Shown: positions 61,506 to 64,000 of the stretch, one piece after another
Layout of the letters: the number at the start of each line of letters is the position of its first letter
Numbering within the stretch: the stretch's first letter is position 1
Origin: Acidianus sp. HS-5
GTDB taxonomy: Archaea; Thermoproteota; Thermoprotei_A; Sulfolobales; Sulfolobaceae
NCBI RefSeq assembly: GCF_021655615.1
Contig: NZ_AP025245.1
Coordinates: 2,294,001-2,358,000, forward strand
DNA: 64,000 nt
Direction of reading: 5' to 3'
Translations under genes and position numbers: made by a program
Notes under the pieces: model-generated
The model's database searches: none
What the model was told of the DNA's origin: nothing
What the model saw: the letters and a program-made list of their open reading frames with translations, nothing else

Positions 61506-62559
61506 AAGTAACCCACCACTGTACCCGTAATTAATGAAATTAGGGATAAGGGAAATAAGTATTTCCAACTACCCCTAAGGGCTTGGTCTACCCTATATCT
61601 GCCGTAAACTCCTCTCAAAAATACTGAGAAAAATAAAAGGAGAACGGCCTTAAAAGCTACAAATACTGCTCCGGGAAATCCACTGAACGGATACCATCCT
61701 CCTAGGAATAAATCTGCAAATATAAGAGAATAAATGAAATTACCAACATAAGATCCAGCCATTGTTAATACAAACAGGAAACCGGAGTATTCCGTGTACG
61801 GACCTATAACTAACTCAGTCTCAGCCTCAACTATATCAAATGGGAATCTAGAACTGCCTATTAACATCCCAACTATGAAGATAAAAGCTGCTATAGGATT
61901 TACTACTGCTCCGGGAATTCCTTTCTGAATTATAACTGCTAAGTCTAAAGTATGATACTCTAAAGCCATGGATAATGTCGCAATGAGAATTAATACGTCA
62001 TAACTTACTGATAAGAAAGTCTCTCTCACTGCACCTACTACTGCAAATCTATTATTAGTAACCCATGCTAAGAATATGACGAAGATAGGGTAAATAGCCT
62101 CCAAAGCTAAGATCAACAAAAGATTATACGAAGTAAATACCCCTGCAAGTACTCCGTAGCCTACGCTAGGATCATAGAAATCGTGATAATAAATGGAAAA
62201 TATAGATCCGCTCTTAGGTATTATTGAGACTGGAATTACTGCAAAAGGTACTATTGAAATTGCTAGCAATAGAACTGGAGCTATTGTAAATAACGTCTCG
62301 TTAACTCCTGAAGGAATTATGACCTCGGAGAAAACAAATTTTAATGCGTCAGCTACTAGTTGCAAATACCCTCCTATTTTCTTAGAAGCGTAATAAGGAC
62401 CTACCCTCATCTGAACTCTTGCGGCAGCTTTCCGCTCAAACCATATAGTAGTTAGCAAAAGTATTCCAGTAAATAATAGACCAGGGAATATGATTACAAC
62501 AAAAAATGATGGATAAAAGAAATAAAATCTTATTAAAGCAAGTATATTCTCTCCAATCA

Positions 62560-62560
<1 letters not shown>
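61496..62560 (-). CDS. nuoH: complex I-like membrane subunit NuoH
   Basis: 354 residues, eight membrane segments, lining the quinone chamber. Landmarks are ERKAAARVQMRVGPYYA in the first loop and RFPFDIVEAETELVIGPYTEYSG, the charged loop diagnostic of NuoH. One-base overlap with nuoD. Confidence 0.95.
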
Positions 62561-63738
<1,178 letters not shown>

Positions 63739-63745
63739 TTCATAG

Positions 63746-64000
63746 TTATCCAGGCTTGTCAACAAACAACCCCTCCATTTTTATTTTGAAGTCTTTTCTC
63801 AATGGATAAACTCCTTCAAAATCCTCAGGAAGGAATAGCCTAGCTAACTCTGGATGGCCTTCAAATCTTACTCCTAGCATTTCATAAGTTTCCCTTTCCC
63901 CTGTCCAAGCATTGCCCCAAATTTGAGTTAAACTAGGTAAAGATAGATCTTTATAATCAACATAAGTCTTTACCGCAAATATCATTTTTTGTAATTCGTC
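63746..64000 (-). CDS. nuoC: complex I-like subunit NuoC (30 kDa-type), C-terminal part
   Basis: The frame is open through the right edge, so the gene is truncated by the window; the visible part is 84 residues. TGERETYEMLGVRFEGHPEL and LFLPEDFEGVYPLRKDF are the family signature. Seven bases separate its stop from the chosen nuoD start. No NADH-module gene (nuoE, F, G) is visible in the window. Confidence 0.92.
   Translation of the reverse strand, partial: DELQKMIFAVKTYVDYKDLSLPSLTQIWGNAWTGERETYEMLGVRFEGHPELARLFLPEDFEGVYPLRKDFKIKMEGLFVDKPG

Overview
The window is a chromosomal segment of a crenarchaeon of the order Sulfolobales. The evidence is the archaeal gene content (A-type ATPase, PriL, family-B DNA polymerase PolB1, Hjc with PINA, S26e, tetraether-lipid genes), the AT-rich base composition, many GTG/TTG starts and apparently leaderless genes with a TATA box about 26 bases upstream. 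Gene order matches my recollection of the Sulfolobus pyr, his, ilv and atp regions. I cannot fix the genus; Acidianus or a close relative is only a guess. Almost everything is housekeeping. There is no IS element, CRISPR array or integrated virus, and no stretch above about 260 bases lacks a gene.

Layout. 1-2.1 kb: tail of a PhoU-like gene facing a JAMM-fold gene, pyrF and pyrE. 2.1-6.7 kb: divergent pyrB-I-K-C-D plus two small unknown genes. 6.7-10.1 kb: MarC-like membrane protein, Lrp-type regulator, zinc-ribbon protein, small unknown gene, radical-SAM GDGT ring synthase (grsA). 10.3-18.5 kb (minus): hisCGABFDEHI, a MIP18-like gene and serS. 18.6-28.5 kb: a block of short units with leuS, cobalamin adenosyltransferase, a TtuA/NcsA-like thiolase, DUF211, S-adenosylmethionine decarboxylase, a geranylgeranyl-reductase-like flavoprotein, the UbiA-type lipid prenyltransferase, a permuted GTPase and a HAD phosphatase. 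28.7-32.2 kb: ilvB-ilvN-ilvC-hjc. 32.1-37.1 kb (minus): proS, rps26e, pdxS, pdxT, pinA. 37.2-44.6 kb: the A1AO ATPase (F-E-A-B-D-epsilon-K on minus, subunit I divergent). 44.6-51.8 kb: metG, priL, archaetidylinositol phosphate synthase, a protein lysine methyltransferase, polB1. 51.8-54.4 kb: tRNA-Arg, a large secreted repeat protein and a C/D-box sRNA. 54.4-64 kb (minus): the membrane arm and C/D/I subunits of a complex-I-like enzyme, followed by inositol-1-phosphate synthase.

How the genes fit together. Complete or near-complete pathways are present for UMP, histidine (no phosphatase gene), acetolactate to dihydroxyisovalerate, and pyridoxal phosphate. Membrane-lipid genes recur: DGGGP synthase, a reductase-like protein, ring synthase, inositol phosphate synthase and archaetidylinositol phosphate synthase. 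Replication and recombination genes (priL, polB1, hjc, pinA) and tRNA charging genes (serS, leuS, proS, metG) are interleaved.

Most notable signals: eight of eleven convergent gene pairs overlap tail to tail by 11-33 bases; several divergent pairs appear to share one palindromic TATA element; two conserved genes lack any ATG/GTG/TTG at their expected start; a textbook C/D-box sRNA lies at 54.35 kb; NuoM and NuoL are fused; and the secreted 726-residue protein is built from two duplicated domains. I did not find a convincing new defence or mobile system. All promoter and structure calls are by eye; no searches were run.
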